This document shows, one piece after another, positions 50,260 through 56,440 of a stretch of 56,440 nt of DNA (its first letter is position 1; the number at the start of each line of letters is the position of its first letter). The notes under the pieces are model-generated. The model was not told the origin of the DNA and ran no database searches. It saw nothing but the letters and a program-made list of their open reading frames with translations. Both the position numbers and the translations under genes were made by a program. Source of the DNA: Bacillota bacterium (GTDB lineage: Bacteria; Bacillota; Clostridia; Christensenellales; UMGS416); assembly GCA_023410875.1 (NCBI GenBank), contig JAEYPH010000054.1, positions 1 to 56,440 on the forward strand, given 5' to 3'.

Positions 50260-51459
50260 ATGGAAGTCAGAGCCATCCGCAAGGAAGAAAAACCGCTGCT
50301 CACCGAGCTGCAGGCCCGCAGCTTCTTCTTCGCCTATGACCGCAAGGAGCTGGCCGAAAAGCTGGAAAAGGACGACCGCAACTGGCGCACCGGCCGCGCC
50401 GCCTTTGACGACGCCGGGCATATGCTGGCCGGCTTGGAGCTGATCCCCTTCGACGTGTGGTTCGACGGCCAGAGCGTGGGCATGGGCGGCATCGGCGGCG
50501 TGGCCAGCCGCGTGGAGGAGCGCCGCGGCGGAAATGTGCGGCGCATCTTCGAATCCATCATGCAGGAGATGTACGACCGCGGAGACGTGTTCTCCTATCT
50601 GCAGCCCTTCTCTCACATCTATTACCGCAAGTTTGGCTACGAGGCCACGCTGACCCAGCGGACCATCACGGCGCCGGCTGCCCCGCTGCTGGCCCACGGG
50701 CTGCCCGGGCGCGCCGAGCAGTTCCTGCCCGGCGAAGACGGCACCGACCCCGGCCCAATCGTGGAGATCTACAACGCCTTCGCCGCCCGGCACAACCAGG
50801 CCATCGACCGCGCCGGCTGGCTGTGGGAACGTATCCTGGAGCATGACCCGGCCAAGGACCGTACCTACACCTTCCTGTGGCGCGACGAGACCGACCGCCC
50901 TTGCGCCTATGCGATACTGAACGCCAAGGACAACTGGAACAGCTCGGAGCTGACCGTGAAGGAGGCCGCGTGGCTGGACAAGACTGCCCTGCGCGGCCTG
51001 ATGGGCTTCCTGGGGCGCTTCGGAGGCAACGTCAAAAAGCTTGTGTGGACCGTGCCCAGCAGCTTCGCGCCGGAGATGTTCTGGGAGGAGGCCTGGGAGG
51101 TGGAGACCGCCACGCGCTACAGCGGCATGAACCGCGTTGTGAACGCAGCCGAAGCGCTCAAGCGCCTGCGCAAACCCGCAGGGCAGGGCAGCGTGCGCGT
51201 CGCCGTGCACGATGCTTTCTTCCCCAAAAACACAGGCGTCTACAAGGTGGATTGGGAGAACGGCGACGGCGCCGTAAAGAAGACCCGCAGCGCCGCCGCC
51301 GACATGGAATGCTCGATACAGGCGCTGGCGCAGCTGGTCGTGGGCTATCTGCCCTTCGAGGACATCGCCATGCGTCCGGACGTAACCGTGACCGCCAAAG
51401 CCGCCGAGCTGGATGCTCTGTTCCGCAAAAAGGCGCTGTATCTGGCCGATTACTTCTGA
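50260..51459 (+). CDS. Eis-like GNAT N-acetyltransferase
   Basis: The 399-residue protein has the layout of Eis-type acetyltransferases: a first GNAT domain with the acetyl-CoA region GMGGIGGVASRVEERRGGNVRR (about 75-96), a Tyr-rich FSHIYYRKFGYE strand, a second degenerate GNAT domain, and a C-terminal sterol-carrier-like domain ending ALYLADYF. The free C-terminal carboxylate acts as catalytic base in this family. Family members acetylate aminoglycosides or protein lysines; the substrate here is unknown. Start ATG 50260 has GGAAAGG upstream. Confidence 0.88.
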   Translation: MEVRAIRKEEKPLLTELQARSFFFAYDRKELAEKLEKDDRNWRTGRAAFDDAGHMLAGLELIPFDVWFDGQSVGMGGIGGVASRVEERRGGNVRRIFESIMQEMYDRGDVFSYLQPFSHIYYRKFGYEATLTQRTITAPAAPLLAHGLPGRAEQFLPGEDGTDPGPIVEIYNAFAARHNQAIDRAGWLWERILEHDPAKDRTYTFLWRDETDRPCAYAILNAKDNWNSSELTVKEAAWLDKTALRGLMGFLGRFGGNVKKLVWTVPSSFAPEMFWEEAWEVETATRYSGMNRVVNAAEALKRLRKPAGQGSVRVAVHDAFFPKNTGVYKVDWENGDGAVKKTRSAAADMECSIQALAQLVVGYLPFEDIAMRPDVTVTAKAAELDALFRKKALYLADYF

Positions 51460-51472
51460 CGGGAGGCATCAC

Positions 51473-51976
51473 ATGGAATTCTTCGACGTGTTGGAATCCC
51501 GGCGGAGCGTGCGCGCCTATAAGAGCGATGCCGTGGAAAAGGAAAAGCTGGACCGCGTGCTGCGCGCCGCGCAGGTGGCCCCCACGGCCTGCAATCTGCA
51601 GCCGTGGCGCATTACTGTGCTGCCCACGCAAGGCCGCCAGGAGGACCTGGGCAAGGCGTACCGGGGCCCGTGGCTGGCCCAGGCGCCGCTGGTGCTGTGC
51701 GTGAGCGCCCTGCCCGACAAGGCCTGGCGTCGCCGCGACGGTAAGAACTACGCCGATGTGGACGCGACCATCGTGGCAGACCATGTGATATTGGCCGCCG
51801 CGGCGCTAGGGCTGGGCAGCTGTTGGATCGGCGCGTTTGACACGGCGGCGGTCAAAGCCCTGTTCCAGCTGGAGCCGGGCTGGGAGCCCATCGCGCTGGC
51901 GCCGCTGGGTTACCCCGCCGAGGAGCCGGAGGCCCGGCCCCGGCAGGATTTGGAGGAGTTGGTCAAATACCTGTAG
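51473..51976 (+). CDS. Nitroreductase-family protein
   Basis: This small FMN flavoprotein reduces nitro compounds, quinones or similar acceptors with NAD(P)H. The 167-residue protein has the FMN motifs RRSVRAYKSD, PTACNLQPWRI and LGSCWIGAFD in order. It belongs to the short class often seen in anaerobes. GGGAGG precedes the ATG by about six bases. It starts 13 bases after the acetyltransferase stop, so both form an operon. Confidence 0.93.
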   Translation: MEFFDVLESRRSVRAYKSDAVEKEKLDRVLRAAQVAPTACNLQPWRITVLPTQGRQEDLGKAYRGPWLAQAPLVLCVSALPDKAWRRRDGKNYADVDATIVADHVILAAAALGLGSCWIGAFDTAAVKALFQLEPGWEPIALAPLGYPAEEPEARPRQDLEELVKYL

Positions 51977-51992
51977 GACTATCGATGGAAGC

Positions 51993-52022
51993 AAAAAGGA
52001 GCGTCTGCATCAGGCGCTCCTT
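51993..52022. terminator. Bidirectional terminator
   Basis: AAGGAGCG (51996-52003) and CGCTCCTT (52015-52022) form an 8-bp stem. On the minus strand it is followed by TTTTT, making a good terminator for the VOC gene; on the plus strand it follows the nitroreductase. Confidence 0.8.
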
Positions 52023-52039
52023 ATTTCTACGGTTTTGCT

Positions 52040-52423
52040 TTACTCCGGCAGGCACAGGCAGAAAGGATGCCCCGCCGGGTCCAGCATCGTGATCCACTGC
52101 TTGGGGTTGAATTGCTGCGCAGCCTCTACCGCCCCCAGAGCCTTAGCCCGGGCCACGGCGGCGCTCAGGTCGCTCACGGTGAAGTCCAGATGCATCTGCT
52201 TCTGCTGTTCGCCGGGGGCTTCGGGCCACACTGGCGGCACATAATCACTCTCCTGCTCTATGAGGAAGCGCAGCGGGGAGCCCGCGGCGCGCACCTCGTA
52301 GACAGTCTCTGCATACTTGGTTACCTGCCAGCCCAATAGATCAGCATAGAAGCTGGCCAGCTTCTGCGCGTCGGCGCAATCGATCGTGAGGTCGTCTATG
52401 CAAATTGTATACGTATGCTCCAT
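52040..52423 (-). CDS. VOC (glyoxalase-like) family protein
   Basis: The 127-residue protein has two babbab halves typical of the vicinal oxygen chelate fold (IDDLTIDCADAQKLASFYADLL; then MHLDFTVSDLSAAVARAKAL) and ends with MLDPAGHPFCLC, the usual metal-Glu/His region of this group. Members bind metals in diverse dioxygenases, glyoxalases and antibiotic-resistance proteins; this one cannot be assigned. ATG 52423 has AAAGGG upstream; ATGs further 5' (52441, 52477) are less convincing. Confidence 0.85.
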   Translation of the reverse strand: MEHTYTICIDDLTIDCADAQKLASFYADLLGWQVTKYAETVYEVRAAGSPLRFLIEQESDYVPPVWPEAPGEQQKQMHLDFTVSDLSAAVARAKALGAVEAAQQFNPKQWITMLDPAGHPFCLCLPE

Positions 52424-52486
52424 TAGGTCGCACCCTTTCATAGCGATAGCACATGCGAATAGTGAAGGAGATTTCACTCCCTTGGG

Positions 52487-52529
52487 GCGCGACCAAAGGG
52501 CTTTCCGATCGCCCTTTGGAAACCTTCGG
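52487..52529 (-). repeat. Structured intergenic repeat, copy C
   Basis: Read on the minus strand it matches copies A and B from CCGAAGG to GGTCGCG, including hairpin 1 (CCAAAGGGC / GCCCTTTGG). Hairpin 2 is replaced by GCGCC plus a different hairpin (GTGAA...TTCAC, 52451-52466), so the right half has diverged. It lies between the VOC gene and the 4Fe-4S gene. Confidence 0.8.
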
Positions 52530-52562
52530 CCCCGATATTTTATTGATTAAACAAAAATATGA

Positions 52563-53255
52563 TTAGCGTGACAGCTCTGCATATTTCTGGGCATACGGGC
52601 ACGCGTGCACGCACAGGCCGCAGGCGCCGTTGCGGGAAGGGAACCCTTCCCCGCGCTGGCTGATCATCGCTGAGCATCGCCCGGCATCGAAGAAATGGTT
52701 CCTGTCCACGCCCAGCGCCCAGCTCTCGCCGTTGGCGGCGCCGGCGGGGCACGCGTTCACGCACGCGCGGCAGCTTCCGCAGCGCGATTCGTTCTGCGGC
52801 TGCGCCAGCTCCAGCGGCGCGTCGGTGAGCACCGATGAGATGCGCACCGCCGGGCCATAGGGCTCTGTGACCAGCAGGGCGGTCTTGCCGATCCACCCCA
52901 GGCCGGCTCGGGTGGCCACGGTCTTGTGGGGCAGCGCCGAGCGCCGGTCGGGGCCGGTCGTCACGTTGACCATCGTCTGGACGTGGGCGCGGAAGCCCCG
53001 CTCCCGCAGAAACGCGGCGGCCAATTCGTCCAGCGCGTCCAGCCGGCTATTGAGGGTGTGATAGGCCGCCATGTAGGCGGGGCTGGGCCCCGGCGAGATG
53101 CTCGCGAGAACATCGGCATCAATCGCCACGGCGATGCTGACGCCCACGGGATATCCCAGTGCGCCCTCGCCCACGGCGCTTAAGTTCCCATAGCCCACCA
53201 ACGACGCGCCGCTGCTCAGCAGCAGGGCCCTCAGGTCTGCCGAAAGCTGATCCAT
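52563..53255 (-). CDS. Short 4Fe-4S double-cluster protein (QueG-related)
   Basis: The 230-residue protein resembles the middle of epoxyqueuosine reductase QueG: KTVATRAGLGWIGKTALLVT (about 108-127), then two cluster motifs CGSCRACVNACP and CGLCVHACP. It is much shorter than QueG (about 380 residues) and lacks its C-terminal HEAT-like part. It therefore belongs to the short group whose function is unknown. Each cluster would be completed by a Cys from the other motif. GGAGCG precedes the ATG. It lies 31 bases downstream of the esterase gene on the same strand. Confidence 0.83.
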   Translation of the reverse strand: MDQLSADLRALLLSSGASLVGYGNLSAVGEGALGYPVGVSIAVAIDADVLASISPGPSPAYMAAYHTLNSRLDALDELAAAFLRERGFRAHVQTMVNVTTGPDRRSALPHKTVATRAGLGWIGKTALLVTEPYGPAVRISSVLTDAPLELAQPQNESRCGSCRACVNACPAGAANGESWALGVDRNHFFDAGRCSAMISQRGEGFPSRNGACGLCVHACPYAQKYAELSR

Positions 53256-53286
53256 CGTAACGCTCCTTCTCGCCGGAAGACCGGCG

Positions 53287-54111
53287 TCAGAACCCCAGTT
53301 CGATCAGGAAGCCGCTCAACAGCCGCGTCCAGCTGCCTACGTGCTCGTTCATGGGCGCCAAGCCCAGGCCGTGCACGCCGTGGGAGAAGATGTGCAGCTC
53401 GGCGGTGACGCCGTGGTCGCGCAGCGCGCGGAACATCATCTCGCTGTTGCGGCAGCTCACGCCTTCGTCGTCGGCGGTGTGCCACAGAAAGGCCGGCGGC
53501 GTGCGGTCGGTCACGTGCAGCTGGGGAGAGAGCGCCGCCCGGGCCGCCTCTTCCTCCGAGCGATCGCCCAACAGGTTGCGCGCGCTGCCCGCATGGCGTG
53601 CGTCGCCGGTCAGGTCCACGACGGGATAGCACAGCGCCATGGCATCGGGCCGGCAGCTCACGCGCTCCACCGGGTCGGCGGCGTCGGGGTTGCCCTCATC
53701 CCAGAACACGCCGGAGCACGCCGCCAGGTGGCCGCCGGCGGAGAAACCCAGCACGGCGATGCGCTCTGGGTTGATGCCGTATTCCTCCGCATGGGCGCGC
53801 ACGAAGCGCACGGCGCGCTGGGCGTCCATCAGCGGATAGGGGTCGTGATATGGCTGCACGCGGTAATCCAACACGAAGGCCGAGCACTGCAGCGCATTGA
53901 TCGCCTGGGCGATTGGTTCGGCCTCATGGCCGGCCTTGAGCCAATAGCCGCCGCCGGGAAACACGATGACGCAACCCCGACCGGGGCCTTCCAGCAGATA
54001 AGGTGTGATCGTGGGCTCGTCCTGGTCCACCGATGGGTCAAAGCCCGGCGTCTGTTCCCACAGCCGGATGGGGTTCTTCTCCGGAAAGGCTCTCCAAGTG
54101 TTGAAGTCCAT
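53287..54111 (-). CDS. Alpha/beta hydrolase (BD-FAE/acetyl-esterase type)
   Basis: The 274-residue protein has the fold marks of the esterase-lipase group: the oxyanion loop FPGGGYWLKA near residue 52, the nucleophile elbow GFSAGGHLA near 125, an acid in HTADDEGV and the catalytic His in HGVHGLG near 250. It is related to polysaccharide acetyl-esterases, so it may remove acetyl or feruloyl groups from glycans, but this is an inference. No signal peptide is present. ATG 54111 has AAGGAG seven bases upstream; ATG 54117 is too close to that site. Confidence 0.88.
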   Translation of the reverse strand: MDFNTWRAFPEKNPIRLWEQTPGFDPSVDQDEPTITPYLLEGPGRGCVIVFPGGGYWLKAGHEAEPIAQAINALQCSAFVLDYRVQPYHDPYPLMDAQRAVRFVRAHAEEYGINPERIAVLGFSAGGHLAACSGVFWDEGNPDAADPVERVSCRPDAMALCYPVVDLTGDARHAGSARNLLGDRSEEEAARAALSPQLHVTDRTPPAFLWHTADDEGVSCRNSEMMFRALRDHGVTAELHIFSHGVHGLGLAPMNEHVGSWTRLLSGFLIELGF

Positions 54112-54125
54112 GGCCATTCTCCTTT

Positions 54126-54935
54126 TTATAAATAAGGTATCATATCCGCCAGTCTGGAAAATACGAGGTCGGGCTGTATGTCGCTGCTCTCGATGTCCTG
54201 CTCGGTGGCCTCCCCGGTGAGCACGCACACCGACAGCAGGCCGGCCCGCACGCCGGTGGCGATGTCGGTATACAGCCGGTCGCCGCAGATGGCCATCTGC
54301 TCCGGCGCCAGGCCGGTGAGCCCCAGCATGCCCTTGACGATGCCGGCGTTGGGTTTACCGATGACGCAATCCGGCTTGCGGCCGGTGGAAGCCTCGATGA
54401 AGGCCATTATCGCGCCGATGTCCGGCACCGGGCCGCTCTCGGTGGGGCAGTTGAAATCCGGGTGTGTGGCGATGTAAGGCAGGCCGGCCCGCACGCGGTC
54501 GCACACGGCGCACAGCTTGCGGTAATCCAGCGTCGTGTCATATCCCACAACGACGATGTCGGCGTCGTCATGGCTGAGCGCCACGCCAAAGCGGCGAAAC
54601 TCACTTTTGAGCCAGCGGTTGCCCAGCAGAAACACTTTGTGGCCGGGGAAGTGCTCTTTGAGCCACGCACAGGTGGCCATGCCGCTGGTGTATACGTCGC
54701 TTTCCTCCACATAGCAGCCCATGGAGGCCAGCTTCTCCACATAATGGGCGCCGTCGCGGCTGGAGTTGTTGGTCAGGAACAGCACCCGCCGCCCGCTGGC
54801 CAGCGCCGCCCGGTGAAAGTCCAGCGAGCCCTCCAGCAGCCGGGAGCCCAGATAGAAGGTGCCGTCCATATCAAGCACGAAGCAGCGCACCTGTTGTATG
54901 CGCGAGAGCGCGTTGCTATTATTGGCAAAACTCAT
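54126..54935 (-). CDS. HAD-IIA phosphatase (NagD/AraL-like)
   Basis: This 269-residue sugar-phosphate phosphatase of the HAD IIA class has DMDGTFYLG (nucleophile Asp and acid Asp, about residues 22-30), FLTNNSS as motif II, a type IIA cap in the middle, the motif III lysine in GKPNAG and ICGDRLYTD as motif IV. GGAGG is upstream of ATG 54935. The gene overlaps the end of the glycerol-1-phosphate dehydrogenase gene by 17 bases, so the two are tightly coupled. In Bacillus subtilis araL and araM are neighbours of the same two types. Confidence 0.9.
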   Translation of the reverse strand: MSFANNSNALSRIQQVRCFVLDMDGTFYLGSRLLEGSLDFHRAALASGRRVLFLTNNSSRDGAHYVEKLASMGCYVEESDVYTSGMATCAWLKEHFPGHKVFLLGNRWLKSEFRRFGVALSHDDADIVVVGYDTTLDYRKLCAVCDRVRAGLPYIATHPDFNCPTESGPVPDIGAIMAFIEASTGRKPDCVIGKPNAGIVKGMLGLTGLAPEQMAICGDRLYTDIATGVRAGLLSVCVLTGEATEQDIESSDIQPDLVFSRLADMIPYL

Positions 54936-56247
54936 CGGCCACTTCCTCCGCCAGAGTTGCCAACCGCCCACAATGCCAAGCCAGCTGCAGTATTGTGAAC
55001 TTGTCGCGCACTTCCATCGCCCAGTTCAATGCGTCCACGACATCGGCGCGGTCATAGCCCAGCTGTGCCGGGCGCACCGGGCCGCCGCAGGCGCGCAAGT
55101 CGCGCTCGCCGGCCAGCCGCAACGCGGGCAGTTTGGCCGCCTCGGCGCGGAACATATCCCAGCGCGCGGCGATATCTTCCAGAATCCTCGCGTGCAGAGC
55201 GGCATCCTGATGGGCGGGGTTGCTCTCGCAGAGCACCTGCTCGCCCAAGGGGCCGAAGGCCGCCAGCAGACCCTGCCGCCAGGCGTCGCTGCCCATAGGC
55301 GTCAGGAAGACTGGCCGCTCCGGCTCAAAGAACTTCTCATACATCCGCATGACCATCAGCGTCGCCACGCCGACCTTGTCGCCGTGCAGCGTGCCGTGCC
55401 GTCCCCGGGCCAGGTCGCGCATCTCTAGAAAGTGGCTCACGTGGTGCTCCGCGCCGCTGGCCGGGCGCGATTCGCCCAGCATCTGCATCGCTATGCCGCT
55501 GAGCACCAGGCCGTGCATCAGTTCTTCAACGGCCCGCGCTCCCCCGCCGCTCAAAGACGGCGCGGCGCTCAGGGTCGTTTGCACCGCATCGTCCATCGTT
55601 TGGGCAATATAGTCGCAGCGGAATTCACCCAACAACTCGTGGGCCAGCATCCAGTCCAGCCGCGCGGTCACCTTGCCGAACACATCGCCGAAGCCCGCCG
55701 CCACCATTTTGCCGGGCGCCGTTTGCAGCACCGCAGTGTCTCCAATGACTGCCCAGGGCGCCACCCCCTTGAAGGTCTGCTTGACGCCGCCGCGCACCAC
55801 CGGCGTCACGTCGGAGGCATAGCCATCCACGGAAGGCGCGGTGCCCACGACCAGGTAGCATAAGCCTGTGCGCTTGGCCACAAAGCGGCACAGATCATTG
55901 ATGGTGCCGCTGCCCACGGCCACCAGCAGCTCCGTTTCGTCGCAGATCTCCATGAGCACGCTGCCTACGGCGTGCTCATCGGTGTGCAGCTCCCCTGCCG
56001 GGAAAACCAGCCGCCGGGCCGGCACGCAGGCCCGGCGCAGCTGCTCCTCCACCGCCGGGCCTGCGGCGGCCCAGGTGTTTTCATCAGCCACGATCAGCGC
56101 GCCGCTGCGGGCGCCCAGCTCCCGCAGCATGCCGGCCAGGCAGCACAGCGCGCCCTCGCCGATGGCGATGTGCTGCGTGCGAATGGTATGTTTACGCCCG
56201 CAGGCGCAGTCTATCGTCTTACCCAAAAGCTGTTGTATGCTCTGCAT
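54919..56247 (-). CDS. araM: sn-Glycerol-1-phosphate dehydrogenase (AraM/EgsA-like)
   Basis: It reduces dihydroxyacetone phosphate to sn-glycerol 1-phosphate with NAD(P)H. That product is used in archaeal lipids and, in some Bacillota, for heptaprenylglyceryl phosphate. The 442-residue protein has the iron-alcohol-dehydrogenase-like fold: VAVGSGTINDLCR for the cofactor, VGTAPSVDGYAS, and the metal site GAEHHVSH and LHGDKVG. It is longer than the ~400-residue average because of a C-terminal helical part. GAGGAG lies before the ATG. It is followed by the HAD phosphatase. No araABD or pcrB gene is in the window. Confidence 0.9.
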   Translation of the reverse strand: MQSIQQLLGKTIDCACGRKHTIRTQHIAIGEGALCCLAGMLRELGARSGALIVADENTWAAAGPAVEEQLRRACVPARRLVFPAGELHTDEHAVGSVLMEICDETELLVAVGSGTINDLCRFVAKRTGLCYLVVGTAPSVDGYASDVTPVVRGGVKQTFKGVAPWAVIGDTAVLQTAPGKMVAAGFGDVFGKVTARLDWMLAHELLGEFRCDYIAQTMDDAVQTTLSAAPSLSGGGARAVEELMHGLVLSGIAMQMLGESRPASGAEHHVSHFLEMRDLARGRHGTLHGDKVGVATLMVMRMYEKFFEPERPVFLTPMGSDAWRQGLLAAFGPLGEQVLCESNPAHQDAALHARILEDIAARWDMFRAEAAKLPALRLAGERDLRACGGPVRPAQLGYDRADVVDALNWAMEVRDKFTILQLAWHCGRLATLAEEVADEFCQ

Positions 56248-56324
56248 CGGCCTTCTCCTCGCTTATATATCCCTATGATAGCACACGGCAACAGCATAGA
56301 GAAGTAAGTATGTAACAGTCATGA

Positions 56325-56440
56325 CCACCGGCTTAGCCGGTGGCTTGCACCAGCCCTATAAGGGCATGATACAGGCTTGCGCCTAAAAGGCGCTCTGAAA
56401 ATCTGCCAACCGCAAGCATTCTCTGGCAGCCCCTTAAGGG
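56325..56440. mobile_element. Run of short hairpins at the right edge, possible IS200/IS605-type end
   Basis: Within 116 bases there are CCACCGGC/GCCGGTGG (56325-56343), GCCCTATAAGGGC, GCGCC/GGCGC, a GCCA/TGGC pair around 56405-56427 and the palindrome CCCTTAAGGG at the very end. Such a dense array near a protein-free edge resembles the subterminal hairpins of IS200/IS605-type elements, but no transposase is in view. The assignment is tentative. Confidence 0.35.

Noticed and set aside
49747..51210. A 487-codon minus-strand reading that includes crcB
   Set aside because: Only its last 127 codons are real (crcB); the rest is antisense to the acetyltransferase and lacks motifs.

Overview
The window looks like a chromosomal segment of a high-GC, anaerobic Gram-positive bacterium, probably a member of the Clostridia (Bacillota). 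The evidence is a PyrR-attenuated pyr operon, class 1B dihydroorotate dehydrogenase (PyrD plus PyrK), two LplA/LplB/YtcP-type sugar ABC transporters with lipoprotein binding proteins, AraC regulators of the polysaccharide-utilisation type and an AraM-like glycerol-1-phosphate dehydrogenase. The taxon is an inference; no rRNA, tRNA or CRISPR array was found.

Layout. 1-420: the truncated 3' end of an IS481-type transposase gene followed by a long imperfect palindrome. 450-11460 (minus strand): a complete UMP operon pyrR-pyrB-pyrC-pyrF-carA-(PNPOx-like flavoprotein)-carB-pyrK-pyrD-pyrE with a promoter and a readable PyrR attenuator. 11504-16134: a metallophosphoesterase (plus), NADP isocitrate dehydrogenase and a sugar nucleotidyltransferase/hexapeptide/mutase fusion (minus). 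16392-21609: sugar ABC transporter 1 (permease, permease, binding protein) facing a GH30 glycosidase. 21685-24951: a structured repeat, a YbjN-like gene, and an AraC regulator (frameshifted) followed by a papain-fold-like protein of unknown function. 25071-30140: a 2-oxoacid dehydrogenase complex operon, E2-E3-E1 with E1 alpha and beta fused. 30445-32504: RtcB RNA ligase and an RlmA-like methyltransferase. 32579-37338: nucleotidyltransferase, AraC regulator and a doubled version of the same papain-fold-like protein. 37475-38728: glyA. 38906-48316: a carbohydrate locus with two AraC regulators, a GHL6-type glycoside hydrolase, a phosphomannose-isomerase-like cupin and sugar ABC transporter 2. 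48538-54111: an MFS transporter, CrcB fluoride channel, Eis-like acetyltransferase, nitroreductase, VOC protein, short 4Fe-4S protein and an esterase. 54126-56247: an AraL-like HAD phosphatase overlapping an AraM-like glycerol-1-phosphate dehydrogenase. The last ~110 bases are a run of short hairpins that may be the edge of a mobile element.

How the genes work together. The pyr operon makes UMP from bicarbonate, glutamine, aspartate and PRPP, and senses uridine nucleotides through PyrR. The 2-oxoacid dehydrogenase genes and icd supply acyl-CoA and 2-oxoglutarate/NADPH. The two transporters with GH30, GHL6, the cupin and the AraC regulators point to growth on plant or host glycans.

Most unusual items: (a) two copies of a gene pair, an AraC regulator with a large C-terminal sensor-like region followed by a one- or two-module protein that has a papain-like (C39/BtrH-like) look but lacks obvious catalytic residues; (b) a three-copy, modular, branched hairpin repeat at 21685, 30319 and 52487, one copy carrying a ~90-base structured insert; (c) a flavoprotein gene embedded between carA and carB; (d) a nucleotidyltransferase fusion whose mutase domain has lost its catalytic motifs.
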